Assembly (NCBI GenBank): GCA_005405945.1
Contig: BJHW01000001.1
Coordinates: 310,001-374,000 of the forward strand
Direction of reading: 5' to 3'
DNA length: 64,000 nt
DNA from: Streptomyces violaceusniger
Lineage (GTDB): Bacteria > Actinomycetota > Actinomycetes > Streptomycetales > Streptomycetaceae
Made by a program: the position numbers and the translations under genes. A model generated the notes under the pieces. It was not told the DNA's origin. It saw only the letters and a program-made list of their open reading frames with translations, and ran no database searches. Position 1 is the first letter of the stretch, and the number at the start of each line of letters is the position of its first letter. Positions 46,676-56,576 of this stretch are shown here, piece after piece.

Positions 46676-48275
46676 GGGAGAGGGATCGCGCGGCCGTCTT
46701 GCGGAGCACCGTGCCGGGACGGTGCGTCGTGAAGGCGCCGTCGCGCAATACGGGGCGGCCATTGACGAGGACGTGGCGGGTGCCCTCGGCGTAGGAGAGC
46801 GGTGCGTCGTATGTGGCGGTGTCGCTGACTGTCTCGGCATCGAAGACGGCGAGGTCGGCGACCATGCCTTCGCTCAGGGTGCCCCGGTCTGTGAGGCCGA
46901 GGCGGGCCGCGGGCAGTGCGCTCATCTTACGGACGGCCTCCTGGAAGGTGAGGACCTCGCGGTCGCGGGTGTAGCGGGCGAGGACCCTGGCGAACGCGCC
47001 GAAGTGACGGGGGTGGGGGTGGCCGTCGGTGTCCGTGTCCAGTTCCCAGCCGTCGCTGACCACTGCGCTCAGGGGATGGCGCAGCACTGTCTCCACGTCC
47101 GCCTCGGACATCGCGTGGTTGATGATCCAGACCTGAGCCTGGTGGGCATGCAGCACGTCGAGGGATGCCTCGGCTGGGTCTCGGCCGGTGGCGGCGGCGA
47201 TGTCCTGGACGGTGCTTCCCACCCAAGAGGAGTAGCGGCCCGGCGGCAGCGCGGCGATGACGGTGCCTTCGGGAAGGAAGGTGTGTCCGGTCTTCGCGCG
47301 GAGTTCTGCGGCGATCTCCTCGCGGGTCTTCGGGTTGTTCAGTCGGGCGAGGAGCGCGTCGAGGCCGCCGTCCAGCGCCCAGTCGGGAAGGCGAGAAGTG
47401 AGCCGGGTGGAGGACGCGGCGTAGGGGTAGACGTCGCACGCCACATCCAGTCCTTCCTCGACGGCGGAGTCGATGAGAGCCAGCGCTTTGTGCACCTTGC
47501 CGTGATTGGCGGGGCCCATCGCCTTGAGGTGGGAGATCTGGAGGCGCACGCCGCTGTGCCGGGCGGTGTCCAGCGCTTCGGTCACGGCCTCGAGGAGATG
47601 GTCGCCCTCATCGCGTATATGGGTGCTGTAGAGCAGCCCGGCCCGCTGCGCCTCGGTCGCCAGCGCCACCACCTCGTCGGTTGCGGCGAACGACCCGGGG
47701 GCATAGATGAGGCCAGTGGACAGACCGAACACTCCCTGTCCGGCAGCCCGGGCGAGGAGCCCCCGCATGAGGACGGTTTCGTTGGCTGTCGCGGGGCGCA
47801 GTTCGGTGCCGACCGCGGCGACGCGGAGGGCCGAGTGGCCGACCAGGGCGGCGAGGTTGACGCAGGGTTCGGCCTCCTCGACCGCGCGTGCGAAGCCGTC
47901 GAAGTCTTCCCAAGGCATGTCGCCGCTGCCGGTGCGGGCGAGCGTGGTGTCCACCGCGTGGCGTCGCTCCGGGACGACGGGGAAGGGGGAACTGCCGCAG
48001 TTGCCCGTGACGATGGTGGTCACGCCCTGTCTGATGCACGCTTCGGCGCTGGGCACGTCCCGCACGGTGAAGTCGGCGTGCGAGTGCAAGTCGATGAAGC
48101 CGGGCACGACGACGTGGCCGGTGCAGTCAAGCACCTCCCGCGCGCTGGCGTGGGGCGTGGCCCGGCCCAGGAAGACGATCCGGTCGCCGCGGATGCCGAC
48201 ATCGCCCCGTCGGGCGGGGCCGCCGGTGCCGTCGATGACGGTGCCGCCGACGGCGAGTACGTCGTACTCGTACAA
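46671..48275 (-). CDS. N-acyl-D-amino-acid deacylase (D-aminoacylase)
   Basis: 534 residues, amidohydrolase superfamily. The metal site shows in GFIDLHSHADFT (HxH), in CGSSP around residue 100 as in known D-aminoacylases, and in YSTHIRDEGDHL and LQISHLKAMG. TASYDAPLSYAEG-like C-terminal sequence (TYDAPLSYAEGTRHVLVNGR) closes the composite beta domain. It hydrolyses N-acyl-D-amino acids to free D-amino acids in the cytosol. ATG 48275 lies 50 bases after the permease stop. Its 3' end borders the truncated recombinase, so the transposon insertion stopped exactly here. Confidence 0.88.
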   Translation of the reverse strand: MYEYDVLAVGGTVIDGTGGPARRGDVGIRGDRIVFLGRATPHASAREVLDCTGHVVVPGFIDLHSHADFTVRDVPSAEACIRQGVTTIVTGNCGSSPFPVVPERRHAVDTTLARTGSGDMPWEDFDGFARAVEEAEPCVNLAALVGHSALRVAAVGTELRPATANETVLMRGLLARAAGQGVFGLSTGLIYAPGSFAATDEVVALATEAQRAGLLYSTHIRDEGDHLLEAVTEALDTARHSGVRLQISHLKAMGPANHGKVHKALALIDSAVEEGLDVACDVYPYAASSTRLTSRLPDWALDGGLDALLARLNNPKTREEIAAELRAKTGHTFLPEGTVIAALPPGRYSSWVGSTVQDIAAATGRDPAEASLDVLHAHQAQVWIINHAMSEADVETVLRHPLSAVVSDGWELDTDTDGHPHPRHFGAFARVLARYTRDREVLTFQEAVRKMSALPAARLGLTDRGTLSEGMVADLAVFDAETVSDTATYDAPLSYAEGTRHVLVNGRPVLRDGAFTTHRPGTVLRKTAARSLSH

Positions 48276-48325
48276 TTTTCTTCCTTCTCAGGGGGATTCG
48301 GTGCGGTGCCCGGAAGCGCGGTCAC

Positions 48326-49744
48326 TCAGAGGAGCACCGCAAGGATGAGGGCGTACATGACCGCTGCTGGGACGAGGAGCGTCCACCCCACCGAGAGCAG
48401 GGTCCTGAGCCGGGTACCTTCGGCGAAGCCAAGAGCGGCCATCATGTTCGGGTTGGGGTAAGGGCCGTAGGTATCGGCCTTCGACCCCCACAGATAGGTC
48501 ACCGCCCAGGCGGTGGGTGTGAGGCCGATGCTGGTACCGAGCGGCCCGAAGACCTTGTTGAGCAACACCACGTGCGCGGCCGTCGCTCCCGGGACACCGA
48601 GCCAGCCCAGGAGCGCCACCGCGATCGCGAAGGGCAGCGGGGCAAGGCCGTGCAGCTGGGGGCCGAAGCGGTGCAGGAGAACGTCGTAGGGCTTGAGTTC
48701 GTTGACCGTCAGGAAGAACGCGGCGAGCATCCAGAACAGCAGGAACGTCTCGACCATGCGTGCCGCGCCCCGGCAGAACGCGTCGATGGTGTCCTTGACG
48801 GACAGGCCGCCCGCGGCGGCGGTGAGCGCGGCCATGGCCGGCAGGGCCAGCAGCGGGAATGCCGTACCGGACGTGCTGGCGGTGGCATACCCGACGGAAA
48901 ATACGAGCACCACCGAGAACGCCCAGGTGGCGCGCACACCACGGGCCTCGGAGGGCTGGTCGCCCGCGCCTGTGTCGATGTCCGTGTAGAAGTCGTCGCC
49001 GCTGGCTGCGGAGCGGCGCTGGACGCGTGGGACGACGAGGAGCGCGAGCGCCAGGGACAGGACGGTGAGCGGGCCGGCGCCGACGAGGACATACGTGCCG
49101 TAGTCCAGGCCGGAGGCGTCGAGGATGGCGATGTTGGATCCGGCGAAGGGGGCCAGGGCCAGTCCCGCGCAGCCGCCAAGGAACATGACGGTCGCGGTCG
49201 TGGAGCGGGTGAGGCCCGCGCGGGCCGTGACGGGGATGACGATCGGAGCCACGATCGCCAACGCTCCCGCAAGGGTGCCCAGGGCGAACGTGAGGACCAG
49301 ACAGGACATCATCACGCTGAGGCATATCGCGAGCTGGCTTTCCCGGCGGGCCATGCGCAGGATGCCCCGGACCAGGATGCCGGCCGCGCCGGTCTGCCGC
49401 AGCACCTCGCCCAGGCCGGCGCCGAGCAGGCAGATGAGGCCGATGAGGGTGACGGTGTCGCCGAGCGAGGTGCCAAGGAGGGTGCCGACGTCGGTGGGTG
49501 GGCGGTGGACGAGGAGGATCGCGGCCAGCAGGGAGACCACGGTGGCCAGCAGAAGGTTCATTCCGCACAGCGAGAGCACGGCGTACATGATGATCGGGAG
49601 CAGGCCCCAGATCGTCGGCGCGTGGACGACGAAGCCGAGTATCAGTGCGCCGATCAGTCCCGCGACGGCGATGGCGTAGGGTGCGGCTGCCTTGGCCGCG
49701 GGCCTACGGCGGACGGGCGTCGCGGGCGCTTCGGTCAGTGCCAC
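48326..49744 (-). CDS. GntP/anion-type permease
   Basis: 472 residues, about twelve hydrophobic segments, with an insert of about 35 hydrophilic residues in the middle. The halves look like inverted repeats; the membrane hairpin GGCAGLALAPFAGSNIAILD resembles gluconate- and citrate-type carriers of the ion-transporter superfamily. TYLWGSKADTYGPYPNPNMM near the C-terminus is distinctive. Between a D-aminoacylase and a PLP enzyme, it probably imports an N-acyl or D-amino acid. GTG 49744 comes directly before the PLP gene's stop region. Confidence 0.75.
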   Translation of the reverse strand: MALTEAPATPVRRRPAAKAAAPYAIAVAGLIGALILGFVVHAPTIWGLLPIIMYAVLSLCGMNLLLATVVSLLAAILLVHRPPTDVGTLLGTSLGDTVTLIGLICLLGAGLGEVLRQTGAAGILVRGILRMARRESQLAICLSVMMSCLVLTFALGTLAGALAIVAPIVIPVTARAGLTRSTTATVMFLGGCAGLALAPFAGSNIAILDASGLDYGTYVLVGAGPLTVLSLALALLVVPRVQRRSAASGDDFYTDIDTGAGDQPSEARGVRATWAFSVVLVFSVGYATASTSGTAFPLLALPAMAALTAAAGGLSVKDTIDAFCRGAARMVETFLLFWMLAAFFLTVNELKPYDVLLHRFGPQLHGLAPLPFAIAVALLGWLGVPGATAAHVVLLNKVFGPLGTSIGLTPTAWAVTYLWGSKADTYGPYPNPNMMAALGFAEGTRLRTLLSVGWTLLVPAAVMYALILAVLL

Positions 49745-49745
49745 G

Positions 49746-51134
49746 TCAGGCTCCTGTCTGCACGAGGCGTGCGTGGGCCGCGGTGCTGTCCGCGTTCCGG
49801 AAGAGGAGTGCGTCTGCCTGGCTGGCGCCGCTTTCGGCCAGGATCTCGGCGAGAGTCTGCTCCCGGCGGACCGTGGCGAACCGTATCTCTGGTCCGTGTG
49901 TGGTGAAGCCGTGTACGGCGGGACGGGCGAGGCTGTTGTACGACCAGGGCGTGGAGAAGTAGTAGCCGCCGGTGTCCAGCAGCACCACGACATCACCGGG
50001 CGCCAGCTCGGGCAGCGTGCGCCCGCGGGCGACGAGGTCCCCGGCGAAGCAGCACGGGCCCGCGACGTCCTGAACGCACTCGGGAGCGTGCTTGGGTCTG
50101 CCGTCGGAGTCGTACACGGCGATCCGCAGCGGCCACGCCTCCGGCATGAAGACGGTACGGGTGGCGATGTGCGCGCCCGCATGCGTCAGCGCGATGCGGC
50201 GGCCTCCGGTGTCCTTGGTGTACTCCACGACCGCGGCCGTGAAGCCGTTCTTGGCGACCAGCGAACGGCCGAACTCGGTAACCAAGCCGTAGCGTCCACT
50301 CAGGAGTTCGGGAACGGCGGCGCGCAGCTGCCGGACGTAGTCCGCGTACGTCGGGCGGATCTCGTCGTCGTCGAAGTTGACCGGCAGGCCGCCGCCGATG
50401 TCCAGACTGGTGACCTGCTGCCGCCCCGCCACCGTGTTGATCTCCTCGGCGAGTTCAAAGGCGGCGCGCACACCTTCGCCGATGAGTTCCAGGGAGCAGC
50501 CCTGCGAACCGACGTGCACATGCAGCCGGGTGAGCCAGGGCCGCTCGGCGAACGCCTTGAGGATGCGCTGCCGTGCCCCCAGGTCCCGCAGTGGCACGCC
50601 GAACTTCGAGCTGAGCGAGGCGGTACTCATCGCGTCGATGGCTCCGGCGCCGACCTGCGGGTTGATCCGCAGGCCAAGCACCGAGGTGCTCATCTTCGCA
50701 GCGAGCAGTTCGCCTATGCGGTCAAGCTCGGCGAAGTTATCGGCGTTCACCGACACCCCCAGGGCGAGCGCGTGGGCCAGTTCGGCGCGGGTCTTCGCCG
50801 GTGAGTCGAGCACGATGCGGTCCGGCGGGAAGCCGGCAACGACGGCCTGGGCCAGCTCGCCCGGGCTGGCGACCTCGCACCCCATGCCGGACCGGGCGAG
50901 CAGCCGCAGCACGGGGACCAGCGACGCGGCCTTGGCGGCGAACGTGTGCAGTACCGGCGCGTCGCCGAAGGCCCGGCGCAGGTCGCGCACGGACTCCTGG
51001 ATCCCGTCGGCGTCGACGAACCCCGCCACCACATGGGCGGAGCCGACCAGACCGGACCGCACCGCCTCGCGTACGACCCGGTTGCGCCGCTGCCGGCCGC
51101 CTCCACCGTCCTGGTCGACTCTCGCAACCCTCAC
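49746..51134 (-). CDS. PLP-dependent decarboxylase, alanine racemase/DapDC fold type III
   Basis: 462 residues. The N-terminal barrel carries the PLP lysine in HTFAAKAASL, then GCEVASPGELAQAVVAG, HVHVGSQGCSLE and SLDIGGGLPVNF with the phosphate-binding glycines. The C-terminal beta domain has GPCCFAGDLVARGR, the cysteine-containing catalytic motif of diaminopimelate and related decarboxylases. The D-aminoacylase operon suggests a D-amino acid substrate, as for D-ornithine/D-lysine decarboxylases; this is inference. GTG 51134 has a perfect AAGGAGG. Confidence 0.85.
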   Translation of the reverse strand: MRVARVDQDGGGGRQRRNRVVREAVRSGLVGSAHVVAGFVDADGIQESVRDLRRAFGDAPVLHTFAAKAASLVPVLRLLARSGMGCEVASPGELAQAVVAGFPPDRIVLDSPAKTRAELAHALALGVSVNADNFAELDRIGELLAAKMSTSVLGLRINPQVGAGAIDAMSTASLSSKFGVPLRDLGARQRILKAFAERPWLTRLHVHVGSQGCSLELIGEGVRAAFELAEEINTVAGRQQVTSLDIGGGLPVNFDDDEIRPTYADYVRQLRAAVPELLSGRYGLVTEFGRSLVAKNGFTAAVVEYTKDTGGRRIALTHAGAHIATRTVFMPEAWPLRIAVYDSDGRPKHAPECVQDVAGPCCFAGDLVARGRTLPELAPGDVVVLLDTGGYYFSTPWSYNSLARPAVHGFTTHGPEIRFATVRREQTLAEILAESGASQADALLFRNADSTAAHARLVQTGA

Positions 51135-51282
51135 GATCTGGGACCTCCTTAATGACACTGAGCGTGTTCGGGCCACCAGAATCGTCAGGCCGCGCAGAAC
51201 GGCCGACGATACGCAGCATTCCGTCACGACCATCCGATGAACAGGGTTATCCACTGAGTCGCACCCTGTGATAAGCAGGGGC

Positions 51283-52308
51283 ATGCCGCACGATTCCGTC
51301 GATGAGAAGGACCTGGAGCTGATCAACGCGCTCCAGCTCAGTCCGCGCGCCTCCTGGGCCCAGTTGGGCCGGGCCCTCGCGCTCGATCCGGTGACGGTGG
51401 CGCGCCGTTGGGAACAGCTGAACGAAGCGGGGCTGGCGTGGGTCACCTGCGTGGTCGGCCCGGCCCTGCACAGCGAATTCTGCATGGCCTACATCGAGAT
51501 CGAGTGCATTCCCGACCGGCTGGACGACACGGCCACCGCGTTGAGTGCCGAGCCCCAGGTGCGCTACGTCCACCACCTCACAGGCCCATACGACCTGCTG
51601 GCCGTGGCGGCGTTGCGCACACCCGCAGAGGTATCGGCGTACCTGCGCGGCACGGTGGGACGGCTGCCCGGTGTCCGGGCATACCGAGCGCAGATGCGGA
51701 CCGTGGGCTACAGCGAGCCGAGCCGGTGGCGGCTGCGCAGCCTCGAACGGTCGCAGCAACGCGCGCTGGAACCGGCCGGCGCACCGTCCGCGACGGTAGG
51801 CGGTGCGCGGGTGGACACAGTGGACCGGGAGCTGTACCGCCTGCTGCACGAGGACGGCCGCATGTCCTACGCCGAGCTCGCCGACCGCGCCGGGATCAGC
51901 GAGCCCACCGCGCGCCGCCGCGTCAAGCGCCTGCTCGCCCACCGGTTGCTCCGGCTGCGTTGCGAGATGGCTCAGTCCCTGTCGGGCTGGCCCGACTCGG
52001 CCGTCCTGTGGGCGAGCGTGGCATCGCAGCACCTGGAGGCCACGGCGCGGTCGCTCACCACTCTCCCTGACGTACGCCTGTGCTGCGCCCTCACGGGAGA
52101 GCGGAATCTCCTGATGATGGTCTGGCTACGGTCGCTCGGAGATCTGCCGCAGCTGGAGGCAACGCTCACTGAACGCTCCCGACATCTGTGCATCGTGGAC
52201 CGGGCCGCCTGCCTGCACACCGTGAAACAGATGGGCCGACTGCTCGACAGCGAGGGCCGCAGCGTCGGGCATGTGCCGCCCAATGCGGAGGTGTTCCTGG
52301 GCGCCTGA
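51283..52308 (+). CDS. Tandem Lrp/AsnC family transcriptional regulator
   Basis: 341 residues: two Lrp units fused. Unit 1 has the helix-turn-helix DEKDLELINALQLSPRASW; unit 2 begins near residue 180 with DTVDRELYRLLHEDGRMSYA and GISEPTARRRVKRLL. Each is followed by a ligand-binding domain (first YVHHLTGPYDLLAVAAL, second CCALTGERNLLMMVWL). Lrp proteins bind amino acids. It diverges from the PLP decarboxylase 149 bases away and very likely controls the D-amino-acid operon. ATG 51283 is chosen because the first domain starts there. Confidence 0.87.
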   Translation: MPHDSVDEKDLELINALQLSPRASWAQLGRALALDPVTVARRWEQLNEAGLAWVTCVVGPALHSEFCMAYIEIECIPDRLDDTATALSAEPQVRYVHHLTGPYDLLAVAALRTPAEVSAYLRGTVGRLPGVRAYRAQMRTVGYSEPSRWRLRSLERSQQRALEPAGAPSATVGGARVDTVDRELYRLLHEDGRMSYAELADRAGISEPTARRRVKRLLAHRLLRLRCEMAQSLSGWPDSAVLWASVASQHLEATARSLTTLPDVRLCCALTGERNLLMMVWLRSLGDLPQLEATLTERSRHLCIVDRAACLHTVKQMGRLLDSEGRSVGHVPPNAEVFLGA

Positions 52309-52425
52309 CTGGCTGGTCTCTATCCGTCCGTGTGGTCGGTGGGATTCAAACAAGGGCCTGTTCTGGTGAGTCAGTTCGGTGCGGGTGCATCGGTGGCGCG
52401 TAGACCTCGGGAGATGTCGCGTACG

Positions 52426-52701
52426 TCATCCAGACGGCGCTCGGCGCCAGCCCGGCTCATCCGCGGCCCCGCACGGCCGACCCCACGCGCCCGCTTCCCA
52501 CTCACGCGTGCGGTAGCCGTCGCGGTGGTTGACGCGCTCCTCGCTGACCTGGCCGTACTCGGCACCGCATACGGCATCGGCCTCGGCTGACATCAGTGCG
52601 TCGGCGAATGTTTTGACCATCGCGCGGAGTAGATCTGGACTCGCCCAAGCGAGATTGTCCTCGGTCAGGGCATGTAGAGGCACACTGTCAGGTGCGGTCA
52701 T
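52426..52701 (-). pseudogene. IS256-family transposase, N-terminal fragment
   Basis: From ATG 52701: LRAMVKTFADALMSAEADAV, CGAEYGQVSEERVNHRDGYR and TREWEAGAW. These are the first 65 residues of Mutator-type (IS256) transposases. The catalytic domain is absent. Confidence 0.75.
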
Positions 52702-52909
52702 CGTGCTGATCTCCTTCAAGATCTTCGTCGTTCTCGAAGGATCAGCCGGTGGCCGTCTGTCTATACGGGCCCTCACGCCGATGCCGAGGAAAACCCCCGG
52801 ATCAGGCGGAACCCGGTACACCACTTCCAAAGACGCAACCCCGCGTTCGCGCCGCGGGCGGGTGGTATCCCCTGGTCGGCTTGCTGCTGATCTGCGCCTT
52901 GCGCAGTAG

Positions 52910-53670
52910 TCTCCGGCGCCCGGACCATCACCAAGATCACCGAGTGGGGACAGCGCGCCACTACTACGGTGCTGGAACACCTCGGCATCCGCCGCCACCT
53001 GCTCGGACGTCGACGTGCCCCGTCCCAGGCCACCCTCACCCGGCTCCCGGCCGACCTCGACGGCGATGCCCTGGATCCATGATCGGCGTCTATCTGGCCG
53101 GACACGGCCACACCGGCACCGGCTCGGCGCCGCGGCCGGCGATCGCGGTGGACAGCAAGGCGCTGTCCGGCTCCGCGCACCGGCAGCAGCGCCACCGGCA
53201 CCTGCTGTCCGCTGTCACCCACGCTCCCACCGTCACCTTGGCCCAGCGGGAGGTGAGGCCAAGACCAACGAGACGGCTGCCTTCCGCCCGCTGCTGGAAC
53301 CACTCGATCTGGCCGGCACCGTGGTCACCTTCGACACCCTGCACAGCGTCAAGGACCAGGTGCGCTGGCTGGTGCGGAGAAGAAAGCCCACTACCTCGCG
53401 GTGATCAAGGGAAACCAGCCGACCCGTCGGCCCAGCTCAAGGCCCTGCCACGCCGGTCGACCGCCCACGTGATCACGGCTTCTGCCTCACCCCGGTGGCG
53501 GACCGTCCTGCTGTCGGCCGCCCTCGCGCGGGTGCCCCGGTCCGGATGATCGCCGCTTTCCTCAAGCAGACATGCCAAGCCGTGCCCCTCGGCACGGAGC
53601 ACCGTCACCTCAACCTCGACCGTCTCGTTTTCCGCCTCGCCCAGGACGTCGTATAACCAGCCGGGCCACA
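52910..53670 (+). pseudogene. ISAs1-family transposase remnant
   Basis: Frames in series give RAPSQATLTRLPADLDGDAL, RPAIAVDSKALSGSAHRQQR (first D), TNETAAFRPLLEPLDLAGTV, VVTFDTLHSVKDQVRWLV (second D), then KKAHYLAVIKGNQP. This is the ISAs1/H-repeat layout. At least three frame changes occur and the C-terminal acidic region is degraded. Confidence 0.7.
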
Positions 53671-53819
53671 CACCGCCCAGGTGTCCGATCCAGTTCCGTC
53701 GATGACCGTGGGTTCGAGGCCGGCCCGCCACCGGACGAACGGGAGAGCGCCAGGCCCGCACGACCGGCCCATCTCCTCATCCCTTTGCTTGTCACAGAGA
53801 GGATCGTCATGGACTGGTG

Positions 53820-54176
53820 CAGCGACTGCGCCCCGAGGAGCCCCCGGCCGACCACGGCAGTCTTCGAGCGGACCTTCAGGCGTGGGCGGAGCAGTTCCTG
53901 GAGGAGATGTCCTCGCAGGTGGGCGTGGTCTACATTCGCGATGCGCTGGCCGGTGACCCGGCGGGCGGCGCCGCCGCCCGCTGCTCCGACTACGCGGTCG
54001 AGCAGCTGAAGGCCATCGGGGTGCGCGCCGCCGGGCGCGGAGAGGCGGTGCCGGACGTGGAGAGTCTGCTGGACCGCGTGGTGGCGCCGGTGATGTACCG
54101 CATCCTCTTCCGCCCCGACGGCCTGTCGACGGAGTACGTCAACCGCCTGGTGGCGGCCGTGCTCGACCCGTCCTGA
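53820..54176 (+). pseudogene. TetR family regulator, C-terminal fragment
   Basis: About 118 residues without a DNA-binding domain. LRADLQAWAEQFLEEMSS, AAARCSDYAVEQLKAIGVRA and MYRILFRPDGLSTEYVNRLV match the ligand-binding half of TetR regulators. The N-terminal half was lost where the ISAs1 debris ends. It lies 200 bases upstream of an MFS exporter, on the same strand, and was probably its repressor. Confidence 0.65.
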
Positions 54177-54375
54177 GCGTCCGGAGGCGTGCGGCCGGTC
54201 CCCCACTGCCCGCGCGTCGGCGCGTCGGCACGTGGCGCGTGGGCGGCGTGCACCGGCGACGGCCGCTCCGGGCGCGCCCGCCGCGAAACACAAAAGCTAA
54301 TCTGTTGCGTTAATGACCCGAGGGGCGCTAAAGTTCTTATCGCAAAGATGTTGCTTTAATCGCTTGGAGGCGTCC

Positions 54376-55599
54376 GTGTCCGTTGCCACCGCCACCCCGT
54401 CCCGCCCCCGCGCTCTGCTGCGTCGCGGAGGATCGTTCGCGCTCCAGGCCTCCGTCCTGATCGGTCTCCTGGCCGCCTCGAGTGCGCCCACCCCGCTGTA
54501 CGCCCTCTACCAGGCCGAGTGGCACTTCTCGGCGCTCACGGTCACGGTCGTGTTCAGCGCCTACGCGCTCGCCCTGCTCGTGGCGCTGCTCGCCGCCGGC
54601 ACCCTCTCCGACCACCTGGGCCGGCGCCCGGTGCTGGCCGGAGCGCTGCTTGCCGAGGCCGCCTCCATGGCGATCTTCGCCACCGCGCACGGGGTGGCCG
54701 ACCTCATCACCGCCCGGGTCGTCCAGGGCCTGGCCACCGGCGCGGCATCCGGAGCCGCCGGGGCCGCGCTGCTCGACTTCGAGCACCCCCATCGCCCGGG
54801 CCGGGCCGCACTGGCCAACAGCGTCACCCCGGTGAGCGGCATGGCGGCCGGCGTTCTGGCGTCAACCGCTCTCGTGCAGTTCGCACCCGCGCCCATCCGC
54901 ACCGTGTACCTCATCCTGCTCGTACTGTTCACCGCCCAGGCCGCCGCTGTCGCCCTCACCCCCGAGACGGCGCATCCGCACCCCGGCGCGTGGCACTCGC
55001 TGCGCCCCAGCATCGCCATCGCCCCCTCCGCCCGCCGGACGATGCTGCTCACCGCCCCCGGCGTCATCGCCGCCTGGGCCCTCGGCGGCTTCTACTCCTC
55101 GCTCGGCCCCTCCCTGGCCCGTACGATCGCCCCCCTCACGCCCCGGGCCGTCGGCGGCCTGGTGTTCTTCACTCTGAGCTTCGCCGCCGCGCTGGCAGTG
55201 CTCGCTGCCAGGTCACTGCCGGCGAGCACGGCGAGCATCGCCGGCTCGGCCCTGCTCATCCCCGGCGCCCTGCTCACCCTCAGCAGCCCCTACGAGCACA
55301 GCCTGCTCGCACTGTTCGCCGGCACGGTGCTGGCCGGGGTGGGCTTCGGGTCGGTGACGCAGGGCGCGCTGCGCCGGCTGCTGTCCAGGACGCAAGCCGA
55401 CGAGAGCGCGGGGACCCTCGCGGCCTACTACGTCCTGAGCTACCTCGCCATGAGCATCCCGGCGATCCTCGCCGGAGTCCTGACGAACCGGTACGGCCTC
55501 ACCACCGCCGTGTCCCTCTACGGCGCCACAGTCATCCTCCTGGCCCTGGCCGCCCTCGCCATACCGCTCCTGACCCGGCACCACACCGCACCTCGCTGA
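54376..55599 (+). CDS. MFS transporter (efflux type)
   Basis: 407 residues, twelve hydrophobic segments. SSAPTPLYALYQAEWHFSAL at the end of helix 1 and GTLSDHLGRRPVLAGALL between helices 2 and 3 identify a major facilitator protein of the drug-efflux type. GTG 54376 is chosen because GGAGG lies five bases before it; ATG 54313 would add an arginine-rich leader in less GC-rich promoter-like DNA. Its old TetR neighbour is truncated, so it may be constitutively expressed. The metallo-hydrolase follows after 63 bases. Confidence 0.83.
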   Translation: MSVATATPSRPRALLRRGGSFALQASVLIGLLAASSAPTPLYALYQAEWHFSALTVTVVFSAYALALLVALLAAGTLSDHLGRRPVLAGALLAEAASMAIFATAHGVADLITARVVQGLATGAASGAAGAALLDFEHPHRPGRAALANSVTPVSGMAAGVLASTALVQFAPAPIRTVYLILLVLFTAQAAAVALTPETAHPHPGAWHSLRPSIAIAPSARRTMLLTAPGVIAAWALGGFYSSLGPSLARTIAPLTPRAVGGLVFFTLSFAAALAVLAARSLPASTASIAGSALLIPGALLTLSSPYEHSLLALFAGTVLAGVGFGSVTQGALRRLLSRTQADESAGTLAAYYVLSYLAMSIPAILAGVLTNRYGLTTAVSLYGATVILLALAALAIPLLTRHHTAPR

Positions 55600-55662
55600 A
55601 CCCGCCCGCACACACCCCGCACCCCGCCGCACCAGCCGGACGGCACACCGAAAGGCACAACG

Positions 55663-56576
55663 ATGAACCAGCCCGCCCCCGCCGCCACCGACACCCCGCT
55701 CTCCTGGGACCTCGGCGGGATCACCGTCCGCCGCATCGACGAGATCGCCCTACCGCCGCAGACCGGCCCCTGGCTGCTCCCCGGAGCCACCAAGGAGGTC
55801 ATCGACCAGGCGCCATGGCTGCGCCCGCACTTCGCCGACGCCGAGGTGCCGTACCTCGCCAGTCACACCTTCGCCGTCGAGGCCCATGGCCTGCGGATCC
55901 TCGTGGACACGGGCATCGGCAACGGCAAGGAACGCGCCAACCCCGCCTGGAACGGCCTTGACACCGACTACCTGCGGCGCCTCACGGCTGCAGGATTCGC
56001 GCCCGAGTCGGTGGACCTGGTGATCGTCACGCACCTGCACACCGACCACGTCGGCTGGAACACCCGCCTGGACGGCGACCAATGGGTGCCGACCTTTCCC
56101 AACGCCCGTTACCTCACCAGCCGTACGGAGTGGGACTACTGGACCGCCGCCGACCTGGACGCCAACCGCCGCCAGATGTTCCGCGACTCCGTCCTGCCCG
56201 TCCACGACCACGGGCAGTTCGACCTCGCCGACATCCCCGCCGAAGGACACCAGGTGGAGACGGGTATCCGCCTGGCGCCGGCCGCCGGGCACACCCCCGG
56301 CCAGATCGCCGTGGAACTGCACGGCACCAACCGCTCGGGCCTGATCACCGGCGACAGCATCCACCACCCCGTGCAGCTCTCCCACCCCCACCTGACCAGT
56401 TGCGTCGACATCGACCCCGAGCAGGCCGTAAGCAGCCGGCACCGCCTCCTCAACCGTCTGGCCGACACCGACGACCTGCTGCTCGGCACCCACTTCCCCA
56501 CCCAACCGCCGGCCTGGTCCGGCACGAACAGGGCCGCTACCGCCTGCTGCCGGAGCCGGGGACAGGGATGAGCTGA
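55663..56576 (+). CDS. MBL-fold metallo-hydrolase (one frame break near the C-terminus)
   Basis: About 304 residues. VIVTHLHTDHVGWN is the HxHxDH zinc motif; LAPAAGHTPGQIAVEL and LITGDSIHHPVQL supply further ligands. Near 56501-56503 the frame breaks; one more C gives HFPTPTAGLVRHEQGRYRLL and the stop at 56576. The fold covers lactonases, esterases and sulfur hydrolases. It follows the MFS gene on the same strand and may act on the same compound. Confidence 0.82.
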
